Assembly: GCF_008107685.1 (NCBI RefSeq)
Contig: NZ_VIRF01000065.1
Span: forward strand, 106,654 to 170,653
Direction: 5' to 3'
DNA from: Novosphingobium sp. BW1
GTDB taxonomy: Bacteria; Pseudomonadota; Alphaproteobacteria; Sphingomonadales; Sphingomonadaceae
DNA length: 64,000 bases
Below, piece after piece: positions 51,061-60,014 of the stretch (its first letter is position 1; the number at the start of each line of letters is the position of its first letter). Below the pieces are notes generated by a model. That model saw nothing but the letters and a program-made list of their open reading frames with translations. It made no database searches and was not told the origin of the DNA. Both the position numbers and the translations under genes were made by a program.

Positions 51061-53370
51061 ATGCACGCCTTTTATTCTTCCAGATTGCCTCTCCGCCTTG
51101 CCACGGTGCTCCTGACCGGGAGCGCCCTTGTCTCTTCGCTGCCCGCCATGGCCACCGCCGGTGAGCTGGCCGAGGACGCCGAGGCTGCGCCCGGCCAGCT
51201 GAGTGAAATCACCGTGACCGCGCAGCGCCGCGTGGAGAACAGCCAGGATGTGCCGCTCGCCATCAAGTCGGTCGATGCCGACGCTCTGGCGCAGACCGGC
51301 TACACCGATTTCACCGATATCCAGTACATGGTCCCCGGGGTGCAGTACGATCCCACGCAAGGCGCGGCCTTCCAGATCCGCGGCGTAGGCAGCCGTTCCT
51401 TTGACTTCTCGAACGCCAAGTCGGTCAGTGTCGTCGTCGATGGCGTCGTGATGGATGGCCAGCGGGCCAATGGCCTTATCGGCATCACCGATATGGAGCG
51501 CATCGACGTGCTGATGGGGCCGCAGGGGACCCTGTTTGGCAAGAATGCGACGTCGGGCGTGATTTCTGTGACGACCCGCAATCCTGAACTGGGCGTCACC
51601 TCGCTGTCGGCCAGCGGCAGCTATGGCGAACACGACGAGCGTATTCTCAACGCGACACTCAACGTACCTCTGGGGCGCGACGTTGCACTGCGCGTCACCG
51701 GCTTCGACCAGGCCCAGGACGGGTTCGGGCGCAACGTCACACTGGATCGCACGATCGGTTCAACCCACGAATACGGTGGCCGTGCGCGCCTGCTGCTTGA
51801 TGCCGGGCCGGACCTGGAATTCATCGCGCGCGCCGACTTCGCCCGCCACTGGGATTCCAGCGTGCGCACGCCAGCCGGCAACCAGCCCGAGAACGTGGCG
51901 CAGATGCTCGCCGAACTGGGCGTGTTCCCCGATGGGCGTAGTGCCGACACCGCAGATGGCAGCTTTGGCGAGATCACGACGCGCGAATACGGCGGCTCGC
52001 TGGAGGTGAACCTGGGCCTTGGCGACCATCAGCTCAAGTCGATCACGGCCTATCGCGAAACCGCCTACGACAACTCGACGCCTGTAAACCTGCTCCCGCT
52101 TGACCAGTACGCGTACGTTCCGTTCAACCTGGGCGAACTGGATACCAACAAGTTCAGCCAGGAATTCCAGCTGGCCTCGCCGACCGGCGGGTTCGTGGAA
52201 TATGTCGTGGGCGCCTTCTACAACAAGCTGAACGCGCAGCAGACCCAGGTCCAGTGGGCGACGCTGGGCGCGCCTGTCTACGATGCGAGCGGGGATCCGG
52301 TTGCGCCGCTGCTCTACGCGATCGCGGGCGCGGCAGATGTGCCCGACGCCAACACCTCGCTGTTCGATTCCACGAACGAGACCGCGGCGGCCTTCGGAGA
52401 GGTCACGCTCAATTTCACCAATCGATTCAACCTGGCGCTGGGCGGGCGCTACACCCATGACTGGAATTCGCAGAGCCTGGACTTCATTTGGCTCGATCCC
52501 GAGCCGATCACCGGCTACAATCCGTCCTTTGTCGGCACCAGCCCGGCGCCGGTCTATTCCGATGGCAAGGTCACGGGAGGGAACTTCTCCTACCGCATCG
52601 CGCCGACCTTCCACGTAAGCGACGACGTCATGCTCTACGCCACGTACTCGACCGGCTACAAACCAGCGGGCATCGCCTTTGTCGGCAATGACTACAGCCC
52701 CTACCGCAAGGAAACCGTGAAGGCCTGGGAAGCGGGCATCAAGTCCGAATGGTGGGATCGCCGCCTGCGCGTCAATCTCGATGTCTTCCTTTCGAACTTC
52801 AAGGACTTCCAGACGACCATCCTGACCACCATTCCCGATGGGCAAGGCGGCGAACTGCAGGCGACCACCATCGGCAATGCCGGTGCCTTGCGCACCAAGG
52901 GTGTCGAAGGCGTGATCGCGCTGGTGCCGGTGCCGGGGCTGACCCTCAATGGCTCCTTCACCTACACCGATGGGGAGTTTACCGACTACGTCTACAACGA
53001 GACGACCGACTACACCGGCACCGCGCTCACCAACTCACCCAAGTTCTCCAGCATGGTTTCGGCCGACTACGAGTACACGTTTGCTTCGGGTCTGGGCGCA
53101 CGTGCCCACGCGGACTACGCTTGGCGCAGCGAGTACTGGACCGTCACCGGCCAGCCCGACTACTCGCATGTCGATGGCTATGGCCTGGTTAATGCCCGCG
53201 TGACCTTCACGCTGCCCGACAGCAACATCCGGTTCGGCGCCTATGCCCGCAACCTGTTCGACACCTACTACTCAACGGGTTTCCAGAACTACGGCGCGGT
53301 CGGGATGCTGCACTACACTTCGCCTTCGGCCCGTCGCACGCTGGGCGGCTTTATCTCGGCGGACTTCTGA
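51061..53370 (+). CDS. TonB-dependent receptor linked to PI-PLC-like protein
   Basis: A 769-residue receptor. A signal peptide (LATVLLTGSALVSSLPAMATAG) precedes LSEITVTAQRRVENSQDVPLAI, the TonB-box-like segment. The plug has IQYMVPGVQYDPTQGAAFQIRGVGS, VVVDGVVMDGQRANG and MERIDVLMGPQGTLFGKNATSGVISVTTRNP. The barrel ends in Phe (RRTLGGFISADF). Its stop overlaps the ATG of the PI-PLC-like gene by one base, so both are made together. The pair may handle a phosphoinositol or phospholipid-derived nutrient; the regulator upstream is a TetR fusion. Confidence 0.92.
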   Translation: MHAFYSSRLPLRLATVLLTGSALVSSLPAMATAGELAEDAEAAPGQLSEITVTAQRRVENSQDVPLAIKSVDADALAQTGYTDFTDIQYMVPGVQYDPTQGAAFQIRGVGSRSFDFSNAKSVSVVVDGVVMDGQRANGLIGITDMERIDVLMGPQGTLFGKNATSGVISVTTRNPELGVTSLSASGSYGEHDERILNATLNVPLGRDVALRVTGFDQAQDGFGRNVTLDRTIGSTHEYGGRARLLLDAGPDLEFIARADFARHWDSSVRTPAGNQPENVAQMLAELGVFPDGRSADTADGSFGEITTREYGGSLEVNLGLGDHQLKSITAYRETAYDNSTPVNLLPLDQYAYVPFNLGELDTNKFSQEFQLASPTGGFVEYVVGAFYNKLNAQQTQVQWATLGAPVYDASGDPVAPLLYAIAGAADVPDANTSLFDSTNETAAAFGEVTLNFTNRFNLALGGRYTHDWNSQSLDFIWLDPEPITGYNPSFVGTSPAPVYSDGKVTGGNFSYRIAPTFHVSDDVMLYATYSTGYKPAGIAFVGNDYSPYRKETVKAWEAGIKSEWWDRRLRVNLDVFLSNFKDFQTTILTTIPDGQGGELQATTIGNAGALRTKGVEGVIALVPVPGLTLNGSFTYTDGEFTDYVYNETTDYTGTALTNSPKFSSMVSADYEYTFASGLGARAHADYAWRSEYWTVTGQPDYSHVDGYGLVNARVTFTLPDSNIRFGAYARNLFDTYYSTGFQNYGAVGMLHYTSPSARRTLGGFISADF

Positions 53371-54632
53371 TGCGGGGCCGGATCATTCGGACCCGCGTGC
53401 TGGGGGGCGCCTTGCTGGCGCTCCCCCTATTCGCTGTGAGCGCGCAAGGTGCCGGGCAGGCGCCTCGTGCCGACATGCGCCAAGCCGATATGCAAGAGCG
53501 CATCGAGGTGCCGGACCTGCCGGGCGCGACGCCGATCAACCATCTTCAGGTTTTGGGAACGCACAACAGCTACGCCCTGCCGGTCGACCCGCGTCTGGTG
53601 GATCTGATGCGTCCGCGCTTCGAGGCCATGCTCGCCGCCTTCGATGTCCTGCCCGAGGAACGCCGCGCGTTGATGGCCGAGGAGCATCCCAATGGGATAT
53701 CCTTCGACGATGCGCTCAATTACCTGCACCCCGACCTCACCACGCAGCTGGACCTGGGCATGCGCAGCCTGGAGCTTGACGTGAACCCGGACCCGCACGG
53801 TGGGCGTTATGCCGATCCCGCCGGGTATCGGGCCCTGCGCCGGGAGGGCATTGCGCCGGGATTCGCCATCGACGAGGCGGCCCTTGCCACGCCGGGTTTC
53901 AAGGTTCAGCACATCGTCGACTACGACTTTCGCAGCCATTGCACCCTGTTCACGACCTGCCTCGCCCAGATCCGCGACTGGTCGGACGCTCATCAGGGGC
54001 ACGTTCCGCTTTTCATCCTGGTCGAGGCGAAGAGCCAGGGCCGCAAGCTCTTTGCCGATTCCGCCGAGCCGCTGCCCTTCGACAAGGCCGCGTTCGATGC
54101 ACTCGATGCCGAGATCCTCTCGGTCTTCGACAGGTCCCGGATCATCACGCCCGACGATCTGCGCAGGGATCACGCCACGCTCAACGCCGCGGCACTCGCT
54201 GGAAACTGGCCGAGCCTGGAGCGTGCGCGCGGCAAGGTAATGTTCCTGATGATCACCGCCAACGGGCCGCAGGGCGCGGCGGCCTATCTGGAAGGTCATC
54301 CCTCGCTCGCCGGGCGCGTCGCCTTCCTGCGGGCCAACCCGGGCGAGGATCACGCCGCCTTCCTGATGTACGACAACGCGATCATGCGGGAGGACGAGAT
54401 CCGCAAGGCCGTGGCCGAGGGCTACCTCGTCCGTACGCGTTCCGACATCGAGACCTACGAGGCAAAGACCAACGACATGACCCGCGCCAATGCCGCGCTG
54501 GGCAGTGGTGCCCAGATCGTCTCGACCGATTTCGAGCGGCCGGGCAATGTCTATGGCACGTCCTATCTGGTTCGCCTCCCGACCGGAGACGGCGCGGCGG
54601 CGCGGCTGAGCCCCGCGGCTGGAGGCCAGTAA
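53370..54632 (+). CDS. Ca2+-dependent phosphoinositide phospholipase C-like exported protein
   Basis: A 420-residue exported protein (signal peptide LGGALLALPLFAVSAQGAG). Domain features of the bacterial Ca2+-dependent PI-PLC group: NHLQVLGTHNSYALP (first catalytic His), LTTQLDLGMRSLELDVNPDP with acidic metal ligands, VQHIVDYDFRSHCTLFTTCLAQI and VPLFILVEAKSQG. The fold is a TIM barrel cleaving phosphodiesters. A conserved late part reads ARGKVMFLMITANG and LVRTRSDIETYEAKTND. It is translationally coupled to the preceding TonB receptor. It could release inositol phosphate or diacylglycerol-like products from host or environmental lipids, with the receptor importing one product (inference). Confidence 0.88.
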   Translation: MRGRIIRTRVLGGALLALPLFAVSAQGAGQAPRADMRQADMQERIEVPDLPGATPINHLQVLGTHNSYALPVDPRLVDLMRPRFEAMLAAFDVLPEERRALMAEEHPNGISFDDALNYLHPDLTTQLDLGMRSLELDVNPDPHGGRYADPAGYRALRREGIAPGFAIDEAALATPGFKVQHIVDYDFRSHCTLFTTCLAQIRDWSDAHQGHVPLFILVEAKSQGRKLFADSAEPLPFDKAAFDALDAEILSVFDRSRIITPDDLRRDHATLNAAALAGNWPSLERARGKVMFLMITANGPQGAAAYLEGHPSLAGRVAFLRANPGEDHAAFLMYDNAIMREDEIRKAVAEGYLVRTRSDIETYEAKTNDMTRANAALGSGAQIVSTDFERPGNVYGTSYLVRLPTGDGAAARLSPAAGGQ

Positions 54633-54668
54633 ACGAGGCGACCTTTTGATTACCGTGCAGGACCTTTG

Positions 54669-54705
54669 AAAGGGGGGCGGTTCGGGTTCGGATCGCTCCC
54701 TTTTC
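54669..54705 (+). terminator. Probable terminator after PI-PLC-like gene
   Basis: AAAGGG (54669-54674) and CCCTTTT (54698-54704) form the base of an imperfect stem with a GC-rich interior, followed by TTTTC. It lies about 36 bases after the stop and would end the receptor/PI-PLC transcript. Confidence 0.5.
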
Positions 54706-54726
54706 GTTACAGGACCACGCGCGCGG

Positions 54727-54905
54727 CTAGAAGGCGGCGCGGGCGCCGAGCGTGAGCGCGGCATCGGTCTCGTAGAGGGCGGGTAGGCCAACGCGGGCGA
54801 TCGGCGGGCCATCGCCGACCGCCGGATGTGCGCCTTGAGAGACCTGCGCATGCCCGGGGAGGTCCAGCGCCATCGGGCTGTCGCGATAGCGCTTGTCCCG
54901 GGTCA
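54727..54905 (-). pseudogene. TonB-dependent receptor C-terminal remnant
   Basis: The minus-strand frame ending at TAG 54727-54729 reads DKRYRDSPMALDLPGHAQ, then PIARVGLPALYETDAALTLG and ARAAF, with the Asp-Lys-Arg-Tyr turn and terminal Phe of a barrel. About 60 residues survive. The remaining gap to the next gene (54906-55122) holds nothing identifiable. It is not part of the receptor at 51-53 kb, which lies on the other strand and is complete. Confidence 0.6.
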
Positions 54906-55122
54906 TGGCCTTCTCGGTTGCCCGGGCCCGCGCGTGGGGATCGCGTGTGTCCGCCGACGCCGGGCCGGGGTGTCATGAGGCAGGTGCATCCTTGCTCGAT
55001 TGAGGGCGACATGGCGACGCGCGCAATCGAGCACCAGCCTCCTCCGGCCCGACGCAACACGGTAAATGGCGGCTCGCCTCTGTCCATGAAGCAGACATTG
55101 CGCCGGGCTCAGACCGATTCCA

Positions 55123-56541
55123 TCAGGCGCCGGGCGGGGTGCCCGCATCCTGATCCTGGGGAAGGTCGATGGGGGTGGCCTGGCAGATCGTGCGCAGCGC
55201 GCTCTTGAGACCTTCCTCAATGGTGGGGTGGTAGAAGGGGAGGGAGAGAAGCTCGCTCGCCGTGCGGCCCTCCTGGATCGCCCAGGCCAGCATGTGCGCC
55301 AGATGCTCGCCCGCAGGTGCGACCATGTCGGCGCCGATCAGCCGCCCATAGGGGGCTTCGGCGTAGAGGGTGAGCAGCCCGGCGTTGCGGCCTTCGACAC
55401 GGGCGCGGCCCTGGTCGCTGAAGTCGGCGGTACCGGTGACCGCGCTCTTGTCCTCTGGTGCGCCGATGGTCGCGACCGTGGGCTGTGTGAAAATCATGCT
55501 GAAGGGGACATGGCGCTGGGCTGGCACGGGAGCGGGGAAGGCCGCAGCATTGCGCCCGGCGATGGCGCCGTCGTGCGAGGCCTCGTGCAGGAGAGGGAGG
55601 TCGGACGCGATGTCGCCTGCGAGGAACACCGCGCTGTCGCCGCAGCGCATGGTGTGCCGGTCATGGAAGGGAACGCCCTTTTCATCGCAGGCTATCCCGG
55701 CTGCATTGAGATCGAGGTCGCCCAGCTGCGGGGACCGGCCCAGCGCTGCGAGCACGAGATCGTAATGCGCTTCGCCGGCGTTACCTTCACCATCGGACCA
55801 TTCAATCCGCGCGCCATCCTCTTCGGCGTAGGGCACTACCTCGACCCCGAGCTTAAGATCAAGATCGGCCGCCATGATCGCATGCAGGCGTTCGTGAACC
55901 CGTGCGCAGCGCAGACCGCCCAGGCGTTCGGCCCGGTCGAACAGCGTTGTCTCCACGCCCAGATGCGCGAAGGCCTGAGCTAGTTCCAGACCAATGGCGC
56001 CCGAGCCCACGACCGCGAGGCGTCGGGGCAGATCGCGCATTTCGAAGATGGTGTCACTGGTTCGTACACTGTCCCCCAGCGCCGCGAAGGCAGGGGGCAG
56101 GAGGGGGGAGGAGCCGGTGGCGATGATGACCCGCTCCGCCGCGACAGAGCGCCCGTCGTCGAGCGCCAGACGCCCCGGCGCGGTGAAGCGGGCGCGGGCC
56201 TTGATCGCAGTACCGGGGGGCAGGTCCTCGAACGACTGGCGCGTCAAGCGGGCGAAGCGGTCGCGCTCGTCACGCACTCGCTGCAGGACAGCGGGGCCGT
56301 CGATCACGACATCGCCTACCTCGATACCGAAGGGCCCGGCCGTCCTCACCGCGCGGGCCCGGTGAGCCGCGGCGATGAGGAGCTTGGAGGGCATGCAACC
56401 GACAGTGGCGCAGGTCGTCCCGTTGAAGGCCGGATCTATCAGCAGGGTCGAGGCGCCATTGGCGCGCGCCGCGCGCTCGGCTGCGAGGCCGGCCGTGCCG
56501 GCCCCGATCACCGCGACGTCACAATGGAGCGTCTCTCCCAT
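55123..56541 (-). CDS. Dihydrolipoamide dehydrogenase-like disulfide oxidoreductase
   Basis: A 472-residue class I flavoprotein disulfide oxidoreductase. Features: FAD site VAVIGAGTAGLAAERAARANG; redox-active pair in GTTCATVGCMPSKLLIAAAH (CxxxxC); NAD site LAVVGSGAIGLELAQAFAHLG; late FAD segment GDSAVFLAGDIASDLPLLHEA; and C-terminal FYHPTIEEGLKSAL with the catalytic His-Glu pair. The His-Pro-Thr-x-Glu-Glu arrangement is complete, so it should be active on a disulfide. No 2-oxoacid dehydrogenase genes are nearby, so it may reduce a peroxide-linked thiol or other disulfide. It follows the aldehyde dehydrogenase gene with a 1-base gap, third in an OhrR-linked operon. Confidence 0.9.
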   Translation of the reverse strand: MGETLHCDVAVIGAGTAGLAAERAARANGASTLLIDPAFNGTTCATVGCMPSKLLIAAAHRARAVRTAGPFGIEVGDVVIDGPAVLQRVRDERDRFARLTRQSFEDLPPGTAIKARARFTAPGRLALDDGRSVAAERVIIATGSSPLLPPAFAALGDSVRTSDTIFEMRDLPRRLAVVGSGAIGLELAQAFAHLGVETTLFDRAERLGGLRCARVHERLHAIMAADLDLKLGVEVVPYAEEDGARIEWSDGEGNAGEAHYDLVLAALGRSPQLGDLDLNAAGIACDEKGVPFHDRHTMRCGDSAVFLAGDIASDLPLLHEASHDGAIAGRNAAAFPAPVPAQRHVPFSMIFTQPTVATIGAPEDKSAVTGTADFSDQGRARVEGRNAGLLTLYAEAPYGRLIGADMVAPAGEHLAHMLAWAIQEGRTASELLSLPFYHPTIEEGLKSALRTICQATPIDLPQDQDAGTPPGA

Positions 56542-56542
56542 C

Positions 56543-57922
56543 TCAGCGGGCGATCTTGATCGACTTGATGTTGACGAACTCCTTGAGACCCTCGGGCCCA
56601 TGCTCGCGGCCATAGCCCGAACTCTTTACCCCGCCGAAGGGCAGGTTGGGCGTGGCGATGTCGAAGGTGTTGATGAACACCATTCCGGTGTCGAAGTGGG
56701 TCTTGGCCAGTTCGCGGGCGCGTTCGACATCGCGGCTGAAGATACCACCGCCAAGGCCGTAACGGCTGGAATTGGCGATGCGCATCGCCTCACCATCATC
56801 CTTCGCCTTGATGATCGAGGCGGCAGGGCCGAACAGCTCGTCCTCATAGGCGGGCTGCCCCGGAGCGACATCGGCAAGCACGGTGGCTGGATAGAACCAA
56901 CCCTTGCGCTCAGGCACTTCGCCGCCGACGACAAGGCGCGCGCCCTTCTCCACGCTCTTGGTAACCTGCTCGTGCAGCTGGTCGCGCTGGCTGCGGCTGA
57001 CAAGGGGGCCAAGCTGCGTCTTTTCGTCGGTCGGGTCGCCCAGTGCGATGGCGCCGAACTTCTTGGCGTAGCGCTCCACGAAGGCGTCGTAGTTCTTCTC
57101 GGTGACGATGAAGCGCTTGGCGTTCACGCAGGTCTGGCCGTTGTTGTAGAGGCGGCCTTGCACGCAGGTATCGACCGCCAGATCAAGGTCGGCATCGTCG
57201 AGCACGAGATAGGCATCGTTCGAGCCCAGTTCGAGCACGGTCTTCTTGACCTGTTCGCCCGCCTTCGCCGCGATGTGGCGTCCGGCCTTGTCGCTGCCGG
57301 TCATCGTTACGCCGCGCACCAGCTCGTTTTCGATGATAGCATCGGACTGCTCGTGCGTGATGCACAGAACGCCAAAGAGCCCTTCGGGCAGGCCCGCCTG
57401 CTCGTAGATCTCGCGCAGAAGAAGGCCGCTGCCGGTGCAGTTTTCGGCGTGCTTGAGGAGAACGCCATTGCCCGCCATCAGGCTGGCGATTGAATAGCGC
57501 ACGGCCTGGTAGGCCGGGAAATTCCAGGGCTGGATGCCATAGACGACGCCGATGGGAGAATGGGTGACGATGGCCGTTGCGCCGTCGACCTCGCGCTCTT
57601 CATCGGCGAGGGCCCTTGGGCCTTCGTCCGCGCTGTAGTCGCAGATCGCCGCGCACAGATCAACCTCGTCGCGGCTGTCGCCGATCAGCTTGCCGGTCTC
57701 GCGCGTCATCAGCGAGGCCAGCTCGTCCTTGCGCTCGCGCAGGGCCGTTCCGATGGCGCGGATTACCTCCGCGCGCGCCTCAAGGCTCTGCAAGCGCCAG
57801 TCGAGGAAGGCCTGGTGGCAGTTTCCGACGATCTTGGTCGCTTGCGCGTCGCTCATGTAGGCATAGGTGTCAAGCACCTCTTCGGTGAGGGGATTGATGG
57901 TCTTGATGCGTTGTTCGCTCAT
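56543..57922 (-). CDS. NAD(P)+-dependent succinate-semialdehyde dehydrogenase-like aldehyde dehydrogenase
   Basis: A 459-residue aldehyde dehydrogenase. Catalytic residues are visible: Glu231 in KKTVLELGSNDAYLVL and Cys265 in YNNGQTCVNAKRF. The cofactor region reads GVVYGIQPWNFPAYQAVRYS and VTMTGSDKAGRHIAAKAGEQ; the C-terminal lid reads PFGGVKSSGYGREHGPEGLKEF. The length and the SNDAYLVL/TCVNAKR pattern resemble the succinate-semialdehyde branch. It oxidises an aldehyde to the acid in the cytoplasm. Its start overlaps the stop of the preceding MBL-like gene, and it is directly followed by the disulfide oxidoreductase gene. The operon may detoxify aldehydes arising from lipid peroxidation. Confidence 0.9.
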   Translation of the reverse strand: MSEQRIKTINPLTEEVLDTYAYMSDAQATKIVGNCHQAFLDWRLQSLEARAEVIRAIGTALRERKDELASLMTRETGKLIGDSRDEVDLCAAICDYSADEGPRALADEEREVDGATAIVTHSPIGVVYGIQPWNFPAYQAVRYSIASLMAGNGVLLKHAENCTGSGLLLREIYEQAGLPEGLFGVLCITHEQSDAIIENELVRGVTMTGSDKAGRHIAAKAGEQVKKTVLELGSNDAYLVLDDADLDLAVDTCVQGRLYNNGQTCVNAKRFIVTEKNYDAFVERYAKKFGAIALGDPTDEKTQLGPLVSRSQRDQLHEQVTKSVEKGARLVVGGEVPERKGWFYPATVLADVAPGQPAYEDELFGPAASIIKAKDDGEAMRIANSSRYGLGGGIFSRDVERARELAKTHFDTGMVFINTFDIATPNLPFGGVKSSGYGREHGPEGLKEFVNIKSIKIAR

Positions 57923-58725
57923 GGCGTTTCTCTCGTATCTGGAGGGATGGGCGCTCGCGGGGGGCATCCGTGACGGGCGCGATGCTTGGCGAGGGTCTTT
58001 TCGGCGGCCTCGAGGGCGTGGAGCACCTCATCCTGCCAGCCTGTCTCCGGGAGTTCGCGCACCGCCGAATGGGCTGCGCACACATAGGGTGTGCCTGACC
58101 ATTCCCCGGCGATCTGCCGCGCCCAGCGCGCGAAGTCATCCGCTGCCCCCGCCCGGTGCTGCAGGGCCTTGCCCAGCATCGGGTGGAAGCGCAGCCGCCC
58201 CTGGGGCAGTACCTTGCCCAGTACGCCCGGCGCCTCGAGGACGCTGAGCGTGTCGTCGACATGGACGATACCGCTGCGCACGTGGCGCACCATCACCGAG
58301 CCTGCGTGGACCGACGGGTCCTGCGTTACCAGGTCGACTCCCTCGGGCACCGAGAAGGCAAGGTCATCGGCGAACTCGGCCTGCGTGGTGGCATCCTCGA
58401 TCGCTCCGTCCTGCCAGCGCAGGTGCGGGGCCTGTTCGCGGTGCCGCCGCGTCCCCACCAGCCGGGCCTCGGGAAACAGCTTGTGGACTGTCTCGCAGTG
58501 CAGGGTATGGAAGGGATGGACGTTGAGAATGGCGTCGATTGCTGCACCATTGTCGGTGAGCGTCTGCAACTCGGCACGGTCCTGGGGCGCTAGGTCATAG
58601 GAGTCTAGGACAAGGAAGCGGCCATTGGCCCTGCGGACCAGCGACATCTGCGTACCGACATCGAGAACCCCTGCGATCTTGAAAGACCCGCGGAAGTTCC
58701 AGAACCCGTCGGACAGTTGACGCAT
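57919..58725 (-). CDS. MBL-fold-like protein in OhrR-linked operon
   Basis: A 268-residue protein with an MBL-like core. It opens with SDGFWNFRGSFKIAGVLDVGTQMSLVRR and FLVLDSYDLAPQDRAEL, then has DAILNVHPFHTLHCETVHKLFPEARLVGTRRH, where HPFHTLH stands in for HxHxDH with the Asp replaced. A later SGIVHVDDTLSVLEAPG may supply another ligand. The metal site is therefore altered, and enzymatic activity is uncertain. It is the first gene of the minus-strand set and faces an OhrR-type regulator across overlapping palindromes. Its stop overlaps the dehydrogenase start as ATGA. Confidence 0.8.
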   Translation of the reverse strand: MRQLSDGFWNFRGSFKIAGVLDVGTQMSLVRRANGRFLVLDSYDLAPQDRAELQTLTDNGAAIDAILNVHPFHTLHCETVHKLFPEARLVGTRRHREQAPHLRWQDGAIEDATTQAEFADDLAFSVPEGVDLVTQDPSVHAGSVMVRHVRSGIVHVDDTLSVLEAPGVLGKVLPQGRLRFHPMLGKALQHRAGAADDFARWARQIAGEWSGTPYVCAAHSAVRELPETGWQDEVLHALEAAEKTLAKHRARHGCPPRAPIPPDTRETP

Positions 58726-58816
58726 GGCTTGCCTCCTTGTCAGCAGAATCGGCCCGGTGCCGATCCTCGCTCTTGGTGGGGAAACGGGAGAGGCGGCCTT
58801 CGAGTTCCATTTTTCT

Positions 58817-58835
58817 CAATTAAATTGTGCACAAT
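58817..58835. promoter_or_regulatory. OhrR-type operator: two overlapping palindromes
   Basis: CAATT-A-AATTG (58817-58827) overlaps ATTGTGCACAAT (58824-58835), both perfectly symmetric. Known OhrR boxes are built on CAATT/AATTG half-sites. The site sits midway in the 162-base gap between divergent start codons and could control both the redox operon and the regulator itself. Confidence 0.75.
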
Positions 58836-58887
58836 ATAAGTCCGCAAGCCTTTGAGAGTGCGGGTCCATGCGCTATCGTCATGTGCG

Positions 58888-59364
58888 ATGCGAACGCCCC
58901 TGAATGACCCTGCCCCGTGCGAGGACCCGCTGCGCCTCGATCGCCAGCTGTGCTTCCAGTTCTACGCGGCGAGCAACCTGATCGGCAGACTCTACGCGCC
59001 GGTGCTCGCGCGGCTGAACCTTACCTATTCGCAATACCTCGTCATGTTGGTGCTGTGGGAAGAGGACGGGCAGAACGTAGGAGCCATTGGCAAGCGGCTG
59101 CATCTCGATACCGGCACGCTGACGCCGCTCCTCAAGCGCATGGAAACTCTGGGGCACCTTGTGCGCCAGCGCGACCGGGAAGACGAACGCCGGGTGCGTA
59201 TCTCGCTGACCGCAAGCGGGAAGGCGCTGCGCGAAGAGGCGCTCCACGTCCCGGAGATCATGACCAGGGGGCAGGACCTGGAGGAACTCGATGGCCTGCG
59301 CCGCACGCTCGCGGGTGTCGTCGAGGCTCTCAAAGGGGGAAGGCCCCGGCCTGATCGTGCTTAG
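58888..59364 (+). CDS. ohrR: OhrR-type MarR-family peroxide-sensing repressor
   Basis: A 158-residue MarR protein of the OhrR branch: RLDRQLCFQFYAASNLIGRLYAPVLARLNLTYSQYLVMLVLWEEDG, then GKRLHLDTGTLTPLLKRMETLGHLVRQRDREDERRVRISLT. Cys22 in QLCFQFYAAS matches the peroxidatic Cys of characterised OhrR proteins, which is oxidised by organic hydroperoxides to release DNA. ATG 58888 places that Cys at the known position. A typical target gene, ohr, is not nearby; the divergent operon encodes an MBL-like protein, an aldehyde dehydrogenase and a disulfide oxidoreductase. Confidence 0.9.
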   Translation: MRTPLNDPAPCEDPLRLDRQLCFQFYAASNLIGRLYAPVLARLNLTYSQYLVMLVLWEEDGQNVGAIGKRLHLDTGTLTPLLKRMETLGHLVRQRDREDERRVRISLTASGKALREEALHVPEIMTRGQDLEELDGLRRTLAGVVEALKGGRPRPDRA

Positions 59365-59408
59365 ACGGGCGTTGGTCCCAGGCTTCAGAATGGTAGTGCG
59401 CAGGCGGT

Positions 59409-60014
59409 TCAGTAGCCGGCCTCGATAGCGATGCGGATGGCTTCGGCCACCGTGCGGACATCCAGTGCGCGCAGTACCGCGGCGCGGTGCATCTTGACCG
59501 TGCGTTCGGTCACGCCAAGCTCGAAGGCGATCTGCTTGTTGAGTTGCCCTTGCGCCAGTGCGCGCAGGATCTGTCGCTGGCGCCGGGACAGCCCCTCGAT
59601 CCGGGTGCGGGCCTGCTGGTGGCGGCTGGCCTCGGTGTCGTCGATGGCCATCTGCGAGCCGAGGAAGAACTGCACGTCGCCCTCCTCGTCAAACAGGGGC
59701 GCCACCATCACCGCGTTGCGAAAGGCGCTGCCGTCCTTGCGGTAGTTGATGAGCTCGACCATCGCGGGCCGGGTTTCGGCTACGGCCTCGCGCAGCATCG
59801 CGGCCTGTTCGGGTTCGGTGCCGCACCCGCGCAGGAAACGACAGTTGCGCCCGATGACTTCTTCGCGCGTGTAGCCGGTCAGCTCCAAGAAGGCCTCGTT
59901 GCAGGCGACGATCGGATTGTCGGCCCGCCGCGGGTCGCTGACGACGGCCGCGACGCGGCTGCGCGCAATCAGGGAATCGGGATCCATCGGGCTTGGTACG
60001 GCTGCTTTCTTCAC
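59409..60014 (-). CDS. LOV-domain/LuxR-type HTH blue-light regulator (EL222-like)
   Basis: A 201-residue protein with an N-terminal LOV domain and a C-terminal helix-turn-helix. The photoactive motif is GRNCRFLRG with Cys58, which forms the flavin adduct in light. Nearby LOV features are NPIVACNEAFLELTGYTREEVIG and ELINYRKDGSAFRN. The output domain reads LSRRQRQILRALAQGQLNKQIAFELGVTERTVKMHRAAVLRAL. The layout is that of EL222 from Erythrobacter. GTG 60014 gives a basic start; ATG 59987 is an alternative. It is divergent from folE and a photolyase-containing operon, which it probably switches on in blue light. Confidence 0.92.
   Translation of the reverse strand: MKKAAVPSPMDPDSLIARSRVAAVVSDPRRADNPIVACNEAFLELTGYTREEVIGRNCRFLRGCGTEPEQAAMLREAVAETRPAMVELINYRKDGSAFRNAVMVAPLFDEEGDVQFFLGSQMAIDDTEASRHQQARTRIEGLSRRQRQILRALAQGQLNKQIAFELGVTERTVKMHRAAVLRALDVRTVAEAIRIAIEAGY

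Noticed and set aside
53427..54851. 474-codon minus-strand open frame
   Set aside because: Antisense to the PI-PLC-like gene; Arg/Gly-rich and without domain, and not the frame of the receptor remnant nearby.
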